From Cherax quadricarinatus (taxonomy: Eukaryota > Arthropoda > Malacostraca > Decapoda > Parastacidae), in NCBI RefSeq assembly GCF_038502225.1, contig NW_027196492.1:25226-89225 (forward strand): a DNA stretch of 64,000 nt, given 5' to 3'. Positions 31,324 to 42,835 of this stretch are shown in pieces. The notes beneath the pieces were generated by a model, which had not been told where the DNA came from, did not search any database, and saw only the letters and a program-made list of their open reading frames with translations. A program made the position numbers and the translations under genes. The stretch's first letter is position 1. Every line of letters starts with the position of its first letter.

Positions 31324-31500
31324 GTTAGACCTGATAGCTTGTGCTACCAGGTCGGTTGCCGTGTTCCTCCCTTAAGTCAATGTGACCTGACCTGACTAGG
31401 TTGGGTGCATTGGCTAAGCCGGTGGAGACTTGGACCTGCCTCGCATGGGCCAGTAGGCCTTCTGCAGTGTTCCATCGTTCTTATGTTCTTATGTTCTTAT
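31324..31500 (+). mobile_element. CR1-A 3' UTR and 8-bp tail repeats
   Basis: A 3' UTR shared with the copies ending at 7165 and 22806 ('gacctgcctcgcatgggcca'), finishing with about three 'ttcttatg' repeats at 31478-31500. Short 8-bp 3' repeats instead of poly-A are a known CR1 trait. Confidence 0.9.
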
Positions 31501-31797
31501 GTACAGTAGCAGAGAAGAGGAGTATAGTAACAGAGAAGACCAGTACAGTAACACAGAAGAATGGGTACAGTAGAGTAACAGAGAAGACCAGTACAGTAAC
31601 ACAGAAGAATGGGTACAGTAGAGTAACAGAGAAGACCAGTACAGTAACAGAGAAGACCAGTACAGTAACAGAGAAGACCAGTTCAGTAACAGGGAAGACC
31701 AGTACAGCAACAGAGAAGACCAGTACTGTAACAGAGAAGACCAGTACAGTAACAGAGAAGACCAGTACTGTAACAGAGAAGACCAGTACAGTAACAG
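31501..31797. repeat. 21-bp minisatellite, right block
   Basis: Continuation of the array that starts at 24506, here mainly 'acagagaagaccagtacagt' units with two 'aagaatgggtacagtagag' spacers. It ends where the PLE repeat begins. Confidence 0.9.
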
Positions 31798-31978
31798 TGG
31801 ATGGTATCACTATGACCCCGCCTCCGCCTGCTTCACCTCACCTCACTACAGTATATAAGCCACGTCTACGGCCCTATGCTGTACATGCTACAAGATTGAT
31901 GTACTGAACACATCGACTCCAGGTTGAGGGACTGATTACCTCATTCTCCTCCTCTCCTTACGCCTTCCTCTTTGTATT

Positions 31979-32014
31979 GGACTGATGAAGCCACTGTGTG
32001 GCGAAACGTTTCCT
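31979..32014 (+). ncRNA. Hammerhead ribozyme-like motif
   Basis: Plus strand: 'gga', 'ctgatga', 'gccac'/'gtggc', 'gaaa', 'acgt', 't', 'tcc'. Intact. Confidence 0.7.
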
Positions 32015-32356
32015 GAATAAAGATTCCCATATGCTGCATAAGTGTCTCAATCTTCAACTTGTCGGTTTTTCAAACCATTCATCACAACTGTCAGACTCTG
32101 CAGCATCATGGGATCTTGTTACAAAGAATTTTTCAACACTTGTTCAACCTTTGGACGAAGACCTACTTCGACTAGTGGATGGTACCACTATGACCCCGCC
32201 TCCACCTGCTTCACGTCACCTCACTACAGTATATAAGCCACGTCTACGGCCCTATGCTGTACATTCTACAAGATTGATGGACTGAACTCATCGACTCCAG
32301 GTTGAGGGACTGATTAACTCATTCTCCTCCTCTCCTTACGCCTTCCTCTTTGTATT

Positions 32357-32392
32357 GGACTGATGAAGCCACTGTGTGGCGAAACGTTTCCT
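32357..32392 (+). ncRNA. Hammerhead ribozyme-like motif
   Basis: Same as the motif 378 bp upstream, intact. Confidence 0.7.
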
Positions 32393-32436
32393 GAATAAAG
32401 ATTCCCATATGCTGCATAAGTGTCTCAATCTTCAAC

Positions 32437-32655
32437 ATGCGTACATGTGTTCAGTGAGGCGGGTGTCGAGGTTTCTTGCTGTTTCACCTACGTAAATCTT
32501 GTCACAGCCTCCACAGGGAATAGTGTAAACTCCTGCATTGACTGGTTCGTGGTGCTTGGATTGTGTCCTGGTTAGATCCCTTATTGAAGTGCTAGAAGCG
32601 ATGGCGACTCTGGTGTTAGCTTGTGTAAGTACTTTTGAGACGTTCAGTGCATGTA
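32437..32655 (-). pseudogene. PLE GIY-YIG fragment
   Basis: A minus-strand remnant matching 19260-19500 ('gtgtcgaggtttcttg', 'cctccacaggg'), covering the linker and the start of the GIY-YIG module. It is too short to be functional. Confidence 0.75.
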
Positions 32656-32780
32656 TTGTTTGTAATGGCTTGATAAAGCTCCTGGAGAGCGAAACGTTGC
32701 CACAATAAATGTCACATTAGTTGCACTTGTGTCCTTTTACTTTACATATTGTCGGTAATTCTACCAACTTTATTACAACC
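32656..32780 (+). mobile_element. PLE terminal region with hammerhead-like motif
   Basis: Plus-oriented terminal segment containing the motif 32665-32703: stem I 'tggc', core 'ttgataa', stem II 'gctc'/'gagc', 'gaaa', 'acgt', 't', 'gcca'. It ends 'tattgtcggtaattctacc', like the ends at 7365 and 53195. The core shows U3 with A8, the compensated form. Confidence 0.75.
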
Positions 32781-33896
<1,116 letters not shown>

Positions 33897-34140
33897 TATT
33901 ATCACACTGGCCGATTCCCACCAAGGCAGGGTGGCCCGAAAAAGAAAAACTTTCACCATCATTCACTCCATCACTGTCTTGCCAGAAGGGTGCTTTACAC
34001 TACAGTTTTTAAACTGCAACATTAACACCCCTCCTTCAGAGTGCAGGCACTGTACTTCCCATCTCCAGGACTCAAGTCCGGCCTGCCGGTTTCCCTGAAC
34101 CCCTTCATAAATGTTACTTTGCTCACACTCCAACAGCACG
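33897..34140 (-). mobile_element. RTE LINE 3' UTR
   Basis: Non-coding 3' region of the RTE at 34141-37075. It contains one copy of 'cccaccaaggcagggtgg', the seed of the 18-bp array at 2151, and ends in (TA)n, in keeping with RTE elements having short simple-repeat tails. Confidence 0.85.
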
Positions 34141-37075
34141 TCAAGTATTAAAAACCATTTGTCTCCATTCACTCCTATCAAACACGCTCACGCATGCCTG
34201 CTGGAAGTCCAAGCCCCTCGCACACAAAACCTTCTTTACCCCCTCCCTCCAACCTTTCCTAGGCCGACCCCTACCCCGCCTTCCTTCCACTACAGACTGA
34301 TACACTCTTGAAGTTATTCTGTTTCGCTCCATTCTCTCCACATGTCCGAACCACCTCAACAACCCTTCCTCAGCCCTCTGGACAAGAGTTTTGGTAATCC
34401 CGCACCTCCTCCTAACTTCCAAACTACGAATTCTCTGCATTATATTCACACCACACATTGCTCTCAGACATGACATCTCCACTGCCTCCAGCCTTCTCCT
34501 AGCTGCAACATTCATCACCCATGCTTCACACCCATATAAGAGTGTTGGTAAAACTATACTCTCATACATTCCCCTCTTTGCCTCCAAGGACAAAGTTCTT
34601 TGTCTCCACAGACTCCTAAGTGCACCACTCACCCTTTTCCCCTCATCAATTCTATGATTCACCTCATCTTTCATAGACTCATCCGCTGACACGTCCACTC
34701 CCAAATATCTGAATACGTTCACCTCCTCCATACTCTCTCCCTCCAATCTGATATCCAATCTTTCATCACCTAATCTTTTTGTTATCCTCATAACCTTACT
34801 CTTTCTTGTATTCACTTTCAATTTTCTTCTTTTGCACACCCTACCAAATTCATCCACCAATCTCTGCAACTTCTCTTCAGAATCTCCCAAGAGCACAGTG
34901 TCATCAGCAAAGAGCAACTGTGACAACTCCCACTTTATGTGTGATTCTTTATCTTTTAACTCCACGCCTCTTGCCAAGACTCTCGCATTTACTTCTCTTA
35001 CAACCCCATCTATAAATATATTAAACAACCACGGTGACATCACACATCCTTGTCTAAGGCCTACTTTTACTGGGAAATAATTTCCCTCTTTCCTACATAC
35101 TCTAACTTGAGCCTCACTATCCTCGTAAAAACTCTTCACTTGTTTCATTAACCTACCTCCTACACCATACACCTGCAACATCTGCCACATTGCCCCCCTA
35201 TCCACCCTGTCATACGCCTTTTCCAAATCCATAAATGCCACAAAGACCTCTTTAGCCTTATCTAAATACTGTTCACTTATATGTTTCACTGTAAACACCT
35301 GGTCCACACACCCTCTACCTTTCCTAAAGCCTCCTTGTTCATCTGCTATCCTATTCTCCGTCTTACTCTTAATTCTTTCAATAATAACTCTACCATACAC
35401 TTTGCCAGGTATACTCAACAGACTTATCCCCCTATAATTTTTGCACTCTCTTTTATCCCCTTTGCCTTCATACAAAGGAACTATACATGCTCTCTGCCAA
35501 TCCCTAGGTACCTTACCCTCTTCCATACATTTATTAAATAATTGCACCAACCACTCCAAAACTATATCCCCACCTGCTTTTAACATTTCTATCTTTATCC
35601 CATCAATCCCGGCTGCCTTACCCCCTTTCATTTTACCTACTGCCTCACGAACTTCCCCCACACTCACAACTGGCTCTTCCTCACTCCTACAAGATGTTGT
35701 TCCTCCTTGCCCTATACACGAAATCACAGCTTCTCTATCTTCATCAACATTTAACAATTCCTCAAAATATTCCCTCCATCTTCCCAATACCTCTAACTCT
35801 CCATTTAATAACTCTCCTCTCCTATTTTTAACTGACAAATCCATTTGTTCTCTAGGCTTTCTTAACTTGTTAATCTCACTCCAAAACTTTTTCTTATTTT
35901 CAGCAAAATTTGTTGATAACATCTCACCCACTCTCTCATTTGCTCTCTTTTTACATTGCTTCACTACTCTCTTAACCTCTCTCTTTTTCTCCATATACTC
36001 TTCCCTCCTTGCATCACTTCTACTTTGTAAAAACTTCTCATATGCTAACTTTTTCTCCCTTACTACTCTCTTCACATCATCATTCCACCAATCGCTCCTC
36101 TTCCCTCCCGCACCCAGTTTCCTGTAACCACAAACTTCTGCTGAACACTCTAACACTACATTTTTAAACCTACCCCATACCTCTTCGACCCCATTACCTA
36201 TGCTCTCATTAGCCCATCTATCCTCCAATAGCTGTTTATATCTTACCCTAACTGCCTCCTCTTTTAGTTTATGAACCTTCACCTCTCTCTTCCCTGATGC
36301 TTCTATTCTCCTTGTATCCCATCTACCTTTTACTCTCAGTGTAGCTACAACTAGAAAGTGATCTGATATATTTGTGGCCCCTCTATAAACATGTACATCC
36401 TGAAGTCTACTCAACAGTCTTTTATCTACCAATACATAATCCAACAAACTACTGTCATTTCGCCCTACATCATATCTTGTATACTTATTTATCCTCTTTT
36501 TCTTAAAATATGTATTACCTATAACTAAACCCTTTTCTATACAAAGTTCAATCAAAGAGCTCCCATTATCATTTACACCTGGCACCCCAAACTTACCTAC
36601 CACACCCTCTCTAAAAGTTTCTCCTACTTTAGCATTCAGGTCCCCTACCACAATTACTCTCTCACTTGGTTCAAAGGCTCCTATACATTCACTTAACATC
36701 TCCCAAAATCTCTCTCTCTCCTCTGCATTCCTCTCTTCTCCAGGTGCATACACGCTTATTATGACCCACTTCTCGCATCCAACCTTTACTTTAATCCACA
36801 TAATTCTTGAATTTACACATTCATATTCTCTTTTCTCCTTCCATAACTGATCATTCAACATTACTGCTACCCCTTCCTTTGCTCTAACTCTCTCAGATAC
36901 TCCAGATTTAATCCCATTTATTTCCCCCCACCGAAACTCCCCTACCCCCTTCAGCTTTGTTTCGCTTAGGGCCAGGACATCCAACTTCTTTTCATTCATA
37001 ACATCAGCAATCATCTGTTTCTTGTCATCCGCACTACATCCACGCACATTTAAGCATCCCAGTTTTATAGTAAAT
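34141..37075 (-). CDS. RTE-clade endonuclease-reverse transcriptase
   Basis: A single uninterrupted frame of roughly 970 residues on the minus strand, ending at 34141. It opens without a clear ATG: codons reading '[14 protein letters not shown]' follow a stop near 37075, so a few N-terminal residues are probably missing. Residues 1-230 are an APE-like endonuclease: '[10 protein letters not shown]', '[11 protein letters not shown]', '[10 protein letters not shown]', '[15 protein letters not shown]', '[12 protein letters not shown]'. Residues about 480-760 are the RT: '[15 protein letters not shown]', '[18 protein letters not shown]', '[13 protein letters not shown]', '[18 protein letters not shown]', catalytic '[10 protein letters not shown]'. 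The C-terminus has '[10 protein letters not shown]' and 'RWFGHVERM'. One ORF with this architecture is typical of RTE elements. No stops or frameshifts, so the copy is young. Decayed relatives lie at 2095-4445 and 49700-50180. Confidence 0.88.
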
Positions 37076-37083
37076 GTCTACAG

Positions 37084-37736
<653 letters not shown>

Positions 37737-37744
37737 TAGTCATA

Positions 37745-37850
37745 ATTTCTACAGAGCGGTGTATCCGGTTTAGGGCCTTCTACAGAGCGGTGTATCCGGT
37801 TTAGGGCCTTCCACTGAGCGGTGTATCCGGTCTAGGACCTTCTTCTGAGG
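37745..37850. repeat. 33-bp tandem repeat, three copies
   Basis: Three copies of 'agagcggtgtatccggttta' followed by 'gggccttct', the third diverged. No other feature. Confidence 0.85.
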
Positions 37851-37914
37851 CATCCCCTTTTCACACCTAGGTGTTACTTCCGGTTTTGACCTTGACCTCG
37901 CCCTCGAGACTACC

Positions 37915-38115
37915 TCACCCTTGACCCCCCCAACCAATACCCCCGCCCACGACCCCCCCTTCGCGACCCCCCCTTCGCGACCCCCCCGTCGCGCCGCGCG
38001 CTCGCCCGCGCCCTTCGCGACCCCCGCGCGCGCCCGCCCGCGCCCTTCGCGACCCCCGCCCGCGCCTTCTGCTGCGCCTTCTGCAGCGTCGTCCGGATCG
38101 CCCCCGCGTCTCGAA
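37915..38115. repeat. C-rich, CpG-dense block
   Basis: A strongly strand-skewed C-rich stretch with repeated 'cttcgcgacccccc' and 'gcgcgcccgcccgcgccc', very unlike the AT-rich neighbourhood. The repeats account for the open frames crossing it. Confidence 0.8.
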
Positions 38116-38154
38116 TTTTTTTCCGATTTTTTTCGAATTTTTTTTGAATTTCAT

Positions 38155-38630
38155 TTTCTTGTGCTCTCCATCTCTTCGGATCAAATTTTTAAGGTTCCCC
38201 CTCCCACTTTCACCCCCCAATCCCAAAAATTTCTCAATATTACAAGTTTTTTGGATTCCCCCCTATGGGGGTTTTCGAAATTCTTATGATCTCCTCGGAT
38301 CAAATTTTCTCGATAATACAAGTTTTTGGATTCCCCCCTATGGGGTTTTCGAAATTCTCCATCTCCTTGGATCAAGGTTTTTTGGATTGTCCCTCCTTCC
38401 ACCCCCACCCCCCCAATCCCAAAAATTTCTCAATATTACCAAGTTTTTGGATTCCCCCCTATGGGGGTTTCGAAATTCTCCAATTCCTCGGATCAAGTTT
38501 TTGGATTCCCCCCCTATGGGGTTTTCGAAATTCTTATGATCTCCTTGGATCAAATTTTTGGATCCCCCTATGGGGTTTCGAAATTCTCCAATTCCTCGGA
38601 TCAAGTTTTTTGAATCCCCCCTCTGGGGGT
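38155..38630. repeat. Tandem repeat with 'cccccctatgggg' core
   Basis: Six to seven irregular copies of a unit made of 'ttttggattcccccctat', 'ggggttttcgaaattct' and 'cctcggatcaa', spaced about 50-110 bp apart. The 'ccccctatgggg' core and 'ttcgaa' are each palindromic. Overlapping open frames are repeat artefacts. Confidence 0.85.
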
Positions 38631-38695
38631 AAGCATGCTTACTACAGGTCTAAACAAGTCAAATGACCTAAGAAGGGTGTTTACTCGGCGGTCAG

Positions 38696-38703
38696 TGACG
38701 TCA
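38696..38703. promoter_or_regulatory. CRE/ATF palindrome TGACGTCA
   Basis: Perfect cAMP-response-element palindrome in the context 'cagtgacgtcacacatac'. It lies 35 bases before a TTAATAAGGGG box. Function is inferred only. Confidence 0.4.
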
Positions 38704-38775
38704 CACATACAAGCTGAATCTTGTCGACCCTTTTAGTTCATTAAAGTTAATAAGGGGACACTCACCTTCTGACAG

Positions 38776-38783
38776 TGACGTCA
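38776..38783. promoter_or_regulatory. CRE/ATF palindrome TGACGTCA
   Basis: Second copy, context 'cagtgacgtcacgcgatg'. Confidence 0.4.
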
Positions 38784-38836
38784 CGCGATGACCGCGCACA
38801 CACAAGCTGAAACTTGTCGACTTCCCCCTATGACAG

Positions 38837-38844
38837 TGACGTCA
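38837..38844. promoter_or_regulatory. CRE/ATF palindrome TGACGTCA
   Basis: Third copy, context 'cagtgacgtcacacatac', again 35 bases before a TTAATAAGGGG box. Confidence 0.4.
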
Positions 38845-40330
38845 CACATACAGGCTGAATCTTGTCGATCCTTTTAGTTCATTAAAGTTAATAAGGGGAT
38901 ATAGTACCTACATCATAGCGAAAACATTTTCACTCTTAACCCAAATTTTTCATCATCAGAAAGTCGCATTTTTTCGTTAATACCCACAATTTATTTACAA
39001 AATACAACACAACATTATCACAAAAAACTAACTCAAACTAACCCAAAGTTAATAAGGGGACACAGTACATCAGAAAAAGTCACAAAAACTAACTCAAACA
39101 CTTTTACTTTGAACATCACCAAAACACTCTCATAAATCATTTGAATACTCACATAAACACCTTTGAACACTTTCAAAACACTCTTGAACACCTTCAAAAA
39201 CACCTTTGAACATTTTCAATCAACACTGAAACACTTCCAAAAAACACTATTTGAGTACTCCCAATTACACCACTGAATACTACTAAAACACCGCTGAATT
39301 CAATCAAAACACCCTTCAACACCTTCAAAACACCTTTGAACATCTTCAAAGCACTCTCATAAACATTTGAACACACTCAAAACACCTTTGAATAACCTCA
39401 AAACACCTTTGAACACCTTCAAAACACCCTTGAACACCTTCAAAACACCCTTGATCACCTTCAAAACACTCTTGAACACACTCAAAACACCTTTGAACAC
39501 CTTTGAACATTTCCAAAACACTATTTGAGTACTCCCAATTACACCACTGAATACTACTAAAACACGCTGAATTCAATCAAAACACCCTTGATCACCTTCA
39601 AAAAACAACATTTGAACACACTCAAAACACCTTTGAACACCTTCGAACATTTCCAAAACACTATTTGAGTACTCCCAAATAAGATTTGACATCTCTAATT
39701 TATCTGCACTTACACTTTTCATTAAATTACAACTCATCCCTCAGTCTCCAGACTAGGCATTTTCTCGTTTTAGCTAATTTCATCAGAAAGTCACAACAAC
39801 AACAACCCACAACACCCACAACCCACAATTTTTTCTCGTTTCAACTAATTTCATCAGAAAAGGCACAACACCCCACATCACCCACATCCCACAATTTTTT
39901 CTCGTTTCAACTAATTTCATTAGAAAAGCCACAACACCCACAACCCACAATTTTTTTTCGTTTTAACCCCTTTTAGTTCATTAAAGTTAATAAGGGGACA
40001 CAGTACATCAGAAAGTCACAACAACAACAACCCACAACCCACAACATCCCACAACCCACAATTTTTTCTCGTTTTAACCCTTTTAGTTCATTAAAATTAA
40101 TAAGGGGGCACAGTACATCAGAAAGTCACAACAACAACAACCCACAACACCCACAACCCACAATTTTTTCTCGTTTCAACTTATTTCATCAGAAAAGTCA
40201 CAACACCCCACATCACCCACATCCCACAATTTTTTTTTCTCATTTTAACCCTTTTTAGTTCATTAAAGTTAATAAGGGGACACAGTACATCAGAAAAAGT
40301 CACAACAACAACTTATAACCACTTTTCAGC

Positions 40331-40828
40331 ATCTCTAATTCGACTACATTACCCACAACCCACATCAATTACCAATTTATTCACATGTTTTTTCCCCCTT
40401 CTTTTTACTGAATCTTAAAAGTAATACACATTCCTCCCTACAGTACTAAAATTCTAATAAAATCCTCTCCATACCCATCTCCTTGTATCCACATAAATTA
40501 ATATTATACTCGCATCAACTACCCAACTATTGCGACATGTTTCAACACCCTCCATTCTTTTCCAATATATCATAACTTTTCATTTCTATAATTTCTTTTT
40601 AAAATATTCACACATTACCTTTATATTCAGTAAAATCTCCCCATATTTCTAATTACAACCCTCCCCATACACCTCGCCATCTCACCCGCATTTTTCTTCA
40701 CATCCACTCACCCATCTCCCAACACACCTCTTCAGAACACACAAAAAATCACATTTCACATCCACAAATGCATCTCAAATCCACTAAAATCACTATAATC
40801 AAGATATTCACAAAACTCTATGACCACC

Positions 40829-40829
<1 letters not shown>
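40331..40829. other. AT-rich non-coding DNA
   Basis: No open frame, repeat or RNA signature recognised in this 500-base stretch. Confidence 0.5.

Positions 40830-40889
<60 letters not shown>
40830..40889. repeat. (CA)n microsatellite
   Basis: About 30 CA dinucleotides directly abutting the telomere-type array. Confidence 0.97.
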
Positions 40890-40893
<4 letters not shown>

Positions 40894-41379
40894 ACCTAAC
40901 CTAACCTATCCTAACCTAACCTAACCTAGCCTAACCTAACCTAACCGAACCTATCCTAACCTAACCTAACCTAACCTAACCTAACCTATCCTAACCTAAC
41001 CTAACCTAACCTAACCTATCCTAACCTAACCGAACCTACCCTAACCTAACCTAACCTAACCTTACCTATCCTAACCTAACCTAACCTAACCTAACATACC
41101 CTAACCTAACTTATCCTAACCTAACCTAACCTAACCTATCCTAACCTAACCTAACCTAACCTATCTTATCCTAACCTAACCTAACCTAACCTAACCTATC
41201 CTAACCTAACCTAACCTAACCTAACCTTACCTAACCTAACCTAACCTAACCTAACCTAACCTAACCTAACCTAACATTACCTAACCTAACCTAACCTAAC
41301 CTATCCTAACCTAACCTAACCTAACCTAACCTTACCTAACCTATCCTAACCTAACCTAACCTAACCTAACCTAACCTAA
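40890..41379. repeat. Telomere-type array (CCTAA)n
   Basis: About 490 bp of CCTAA pentamers, complement of the arthropod telomere motif TTAGG. Interspersed variants include 'cctatcctaa', 'ccgaac' and 'ccttacc', which indicates an old interstitial array rather than a freshly added telomere. It is flanked by non-telomeric DNA on both sides. Confidence 0.95.
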
Positions 41380-42174
41380 AATATATTGGAACACTTCCAA
41401 AATACATTAGAGTACTCCAGAATTACTTTGAACGACTCCATTTTTGGATATTTCCAAATTAGTTTTGAAAACTTTATCGTAAAATCGAACATTATTTTCT
41501 TGTTGGTAAACACACCCATGGTAGAAATATTTACTCGATTTCCGAATAGAAACACTTTCCTCGCTCTGAGAGACTCATTGAGCTTATATGGGCCGCCCCT
41601 TCCCCCGACGCCACTGTGTAATGCGATTCACACCCAAGGTAGAAAATCACACGCTCTTCTCCTTACCGAACACCTGCGTCAACTCAGGTCAGTCAGACGG
41701 CATGTAATGCGATTCACACCCAAGGTAGAAAATCACACGGCCATCTCCTTATCCTACACCTGGGTCAACTCAGGACAGACAGACGGCATGTAATGCGGTT
41801 CACACCCAAGGTAGAAATATTTACTCGATTTCCGAATAGAAACACTTTCCTCGCTCTGAGAGACTCATTGAGCTTATATGGGCCACCCCTTCCCCCCTGA
41901 CGCCACTGTGTAATGCGATTCACACCCAAGGTAGAAAAATCACACCTGGGTCAACACAGATCAGTCAGCCGCCACCCTAAAGTAACTAATTTCGATGAGG
42001 CAGTCCCGCTCCCACATTAACTGCGTCCCCTTATTGAACTAAAAGTATTATATATCTTGAAAACCCATTAACACTTACAGTGTACAAGTAACCTTTCTAT
42101 GGTAAACACCCTTTTTAGTTCATTCAACTTAATGGGAGGAAGCTTTTAGTTCATTTTAAAATAATAAGGGGAAG
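41380..42174. repeat. Repeat-structured leader before the virus-like genes
   Basis: A segment with 'ttactcgatttccgaatag' and 'ctctgagagactcattgagc' occurs at 41530-41600 and again at 41820-41890. 'aatgcgattcacacccaagg' and close variants occur about five times (41620-41935). An inverted and a direct TTAATAAGGGG-type box lie at 42027-42049 and 42144-42171. The last box ends 4 bases before the ATPase start, so promoter elements may be here. Apparent open frames follow the repeats and are not convincing. Confidence 0.65.
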
Positions 42175-42835
42175 ATGTTGAACTTGACAACATACACATC
42201 TGCTGACGTTGATATATTTCGTTATCCATCAAGGATTATCATTGCCGGTTATTCGAATAGCGGCAAATCTTATTTCGCATCAAAATTAATAAAGTTATAC
42301 CATGAGAAATTTCATAACATTATAATATGCGGGGTGACATCACATCCCTTAGAACAAGATTCAGAGATATCTCATAAATTAACATTAAGTAAAGATATTA
42401 TTGACCCGCAGAATGTCATTGCATCATCTGATGAAAATACAATACATTATTGTTGATGATCTATTTTTAAAAGCTGGTAACAGTGAAATTATTCTCGAAT
42501 GTTTTACTAAAGGTAGACATCATAATATAAGCATTATTCTGATTACTCAAAATATATTTCACGGAGGACGATATAGTCGTACCATGGCTTTAAACGCCAC
42601 GCATTTTGCTTTATTTAAAATGAGGGATCTTGGACAAGTAGAGATTCTGGGGCGACAAGTGTTCGGAAAAAATAAGGAATTTGTAAATATATATAAATCT
42701 GCTATAAAACGATCACCCTTTGGTTATTTTTTCATAGACCTTGCATTAAATACACCAGAAGCATTACAGTTGCGAACCAATGTGTTACGTCAGGATTCCT
42801 ACGAAATTGTATACCAATGGAGCGAGCAAAATTAA
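42175..42835 (+). pseudogene. Polinton/adintovirus-type packaging ATPase (frameshifted)
   Basis: An FtsK/HerA-superfamily (A32-like) ATPase. In large DNA viruses and Polintons such enzymes drive genome packaging into capsids. The start at 42175 gives a Walker A 'AGYSNSGKS' at residues 24-32. Walker B 'YIIVDDLF' and a sensor-like 'LITQNIF' are in another frame, so a frameshift lies near 42440-42455. The downstream frame runs open to 42835 and overlaps the integrase start by 19 bases. The product would be about 215-220 residues, usual for this family. It is the first of a closely packed plus-strand gene block. The frameshift marks it as a relic. Confidence 0.85.

Larger units (their letters stand above)
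31798..32436 (+). mobile_element. PLE terminal repeats, 378-bp family, about 1.7 units
   Basis: Plus-oriented copies of the same repeat that fills 12212-13874. Hammerhead-like motifs lie at 31979-32014 and 32357-32392, exactly one period apart. Open frames within are non-coding repeat by-products. Confidence 0.9.
38640..40330. repeat. Non-coding repeat region with TTAATAAGGGG boxes
   Basis: No gene. A box 'ttttagttcattaaagttaa' followed by 'taaggggac' occurs at 38731, 38872, 39042 (partial), 39971, 40081 and 40253, often followed by 'cacagtacatcaga'. Between boxes are A/C-rich stretches: 39110-39680 has a degenerate 'acaccttcaaaacacctttg' repeat, and 39780-40240 has 'cccacaacccacaatttttt' blocks. 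The same box recurs at 42144-42171 just before the ATPase gene, which ties this region to the virus-like element. Confidence 0.75.

Noticed and set aside
37915..38666. Overlapping Pro/Arg-rich and Trp/Gly-rich open frames
   Set aside because: Products of the C-rich block and the 'ccccctatgggg' repeat; all frames are similarly open.
41386..41793. 135-codon open frame upstream of the ATPase
   Set aside because: Its second half is the repeated 'attcacacccaagg' segment; no domain or codon signal. It could be a leader or decayed ORF, but I cannot support it.
38640..42170. Possible relic of a large nimavirus-like (white spot virus-type) genome
   Set aside because: Telomere-type repeats and a crustacean setting made me consider it, but no nimavirus-type gene is visible and the adjacent genes are Polinton type.
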